A stretch of 64,000 nt of DNA, taken from NCBI GenBank assembly GCA_964035575.1, contig OZ037885.1, positions 1 to 64,000 of the forward strand, read 5' to 3'. Each line of letters starts with the position of its first letter. Position 1 is the first letter of the stretch. This document shows positions 62,771 through 64,000 of the stretch, one piece after another. The position numbers and the translations under genes were made by a program. Source of the stretch: Rhynchopus sp. YZ270_cl-10. Lineage: Eukaryota > Euglenozoa > Diplonemea > Diplonemida > Diplonemidae. The notes under the pieces are model-generated. The model made no database searches, had not been told where the DNA came from, and worked only from the letters and a program-made list of their open reading frames with translations.

Positions 62771-62804
62771 CCAACCAAAGCCTCACACAGCTGCTTAGTT
62801 CACC
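62771..62804 (-). repeat. Type I element downstream of the right-edge gene
   Basis: On the + strand: CCAACCAAAGCCTC ... TGCTTAGTTCACC. The stem is weaker than in other copies. It lies ~375 bp after the stop codon of the gene at the right edge. Confidence 0.5.
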
Positions 62805-62960
62805 GGAGAAGAGGTTTTTGTGCCTTACTTTGCTTGGGTTATCTCAAAGACAAAGCAAGTATGTATGGATTCAAAAAAAAAGAGTTCTTTTATTCTTTTT
62901 TTACTCTGTTTTAGTGTATCTGCATTCGTCTTCACCTTGTTCTTTTTTTTTTTTTTTTTT

Positions 62961-63022
62961 TGATAAATTGTTGTAGTGTAGTTGCCTCGGTTGTGTTGCC
63001 ACAGTTGTGCAATATCCACTGT
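62961..63022 (-). repeat. Type IV element, copy 4
   Basis: On the + strand: TAAATTGTTGTAGTGTAG, TTGCCTCGGTTGTG, TTGCCACAGTTGTGCAA and TATCCACTGTC. It starts ~160 bp after the stop codon of the right-edge gene. Confidence 0.7.
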
Positions 63023-63179
63023 CTTTTTTGTTGAAAACTTGGTTTTTTTTTTTAAATTCGTGTAGACACCCGATTGAGCACTCTACACGTTAAGTTCTTT
63101 GATATCAAAGCTTTTGTTTTCTTTCGCAGCTCTTTTTTTTTCGCTTCACCTTCCTTCTCCCTTCGCCTGCCTCCTCGCC

Positions 63180-64000
63180 CTAAGAGAGGATGAGCTGCTG
63201 CGGACGCCCCTGGGTGGGGGAGGAGACACTGAAGGGGAATAAGACCTTCAGGTCTTCGATGATGGGGCTGTTCACGAGCTGTGTGTGTGTTTATTTTGTG
63301 TTTTATTTGAATCTCCATACAAATATGACTTCCCCCATATAAGGGTCTTCTTCCGTTCTTCCCTTCCTTCCCCTTCTCTTTTACATACCGAATTAGGCGT
63401 AGAATTCGACTGTGCGACCACCTCTGGGAACTGTCTTGCCAACCCTTCAATCGAGGTTCCGGTGCTCAGATCGATGCACGGCTGGCGGACCTGCCCTGGG
63501 AAGCGTGCTGCCAGCTCTGACAGCCCTACACAGCTTTGGGTCTGCTCCATACAAAGCATCTGCGGCGAACGAGGCATGACCAGAGACTGCGTGCGCGCAA
63601 AGTCCATCGAACACGGCATATCAGGGATCAGCAACGGAGACTCCGGGGTCATGCCCTGCGACGTCGAGCATCCACTGGCAGCAGGCGACATCATGTTGCT
63701 CATAGGAAGCTGCGGCTGGAGCTCGGGGGACACATGGAGACTGCCCTCTGGTGTGCCCATCCTTGCTTGCAAGCCGTTGACACGCCTCCACAGGGGACGG
63801 TGTGCAATCATCGTGCTCAAGGGTGTTAACGCTGTTCTTGGGTCAAATGCCTTTAGAGCGCTTGCGAAGGACTGCAGATGGCCACGAATCATCCTCAAAC
63901 AGGTGCACCCCGCAGCAAGGTTGATTGATGAGTCCTCTGGCGCGAGAATCGAAATCTGGTCGTCCGGGTGGAGCTTCTTCTGCGTGAACCCTTTAGGGTT
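63180..64000 (-). CDS. C-terminal part of an unknown gene, cut by the window edge
   Basis: Two exons are visible: 63389-64000 (open to the right edge, no start seen) and 63180-63278, with a 110-bp intron (GTATGT...CACAG). The 236 visible residues begin NPKGFTQKKLHPDDQISIL, then RMIRGHLQSFASALKAFDPR, followed by a Ser/Pro/Met-rich low-complexity region and the end GRPQQLILS. I do not recognise a domain; the basic start and Ser/Pro/Gln-rich tail would suit a DNA-binding or regulatory protein, but that is a guess. GC content and splice sites match the neighbouring genes. Confidence 0.7.

Noticed and set aside
63180-63898. Single-exon reading of the right-edge gene ending in a Lys/Glu-rich tail
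   Set aside because: A GTATGT donor and CACAG acceptor give a better product with coding-like composition; the read-through tail is AT-rich intron sequence.

Overview
The window is nuclear DNA of a unicellular eukaryote (a protist; I cannot place the lineage). Supporting this are short GT-AG introns (43 to 406 bp, 5' sites GTATG/GTAAG/GTACTG, 3' sites mostly YACAG), cytosolic Hsp110, Hip and NEK-kinase genes, minisatellites and inverted-repeat transposons. Coding DNA is GC-rich. Intergenic DNA is AT-rich with long A/T runs. I see no rRNA, tRNA or CRISPR array.

Region 1 (1-14.3 kb) is a gene-free repeat block. It holds arrays of an 8-bp unit (CGGGTTTG), two copies of a 2-3 kb higher-order unit containing a 349-bp satellite, and three tandem ~0.75 kb units. 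The third of these units is split by a 3.39 kb DNA element with 136-bp, almost identical terminal inverted repeats (TIRs) and a 9-bp target-site duplication (TSD).

Region 2 (14.3-19.7 kb) holds decayed sequence: a broken Cys/His-repeat gene, a tyrosine-recombinase fossil, and foldback elements sharing a TTTTAGCGTG motif.

Region 3 (19.7-64 kb) holds nine protein genes, all on the minus strand: a 3465-aa secreted modular protein; a chaperone group (Hsp110, a J-domain protein, Hip); a GH38-like/DUF5054 secreted glycosidase; a JmjC/cupin oxygenase; a ubiquitin-like plus beta-propeller protein; a NEK-type kinase; and the 3' end of an unknown gene cut by the right edge. Hsp110, the J-protein and Hip act in one Hsp70 folding cycle. 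The first two share two upstream sequence blocks in the same order. A second 3.35 kb inverted-repeat-bounded island (43.8-47.1 kb) carries the same internal modules as the element at 10.6-13.9 kb, inside different termini.

The intergenic DNA of region 3 contains several families of short (30-80 bp) hairpin-forming repeats. All copies I found point the same way as the genes, and some recur in a fixed order (III-II-I). I could not assign them to any known class, and they are the best candidates for something undescribed. Exon limits and repeat borders were read by eye, so they may be off by a few bases.
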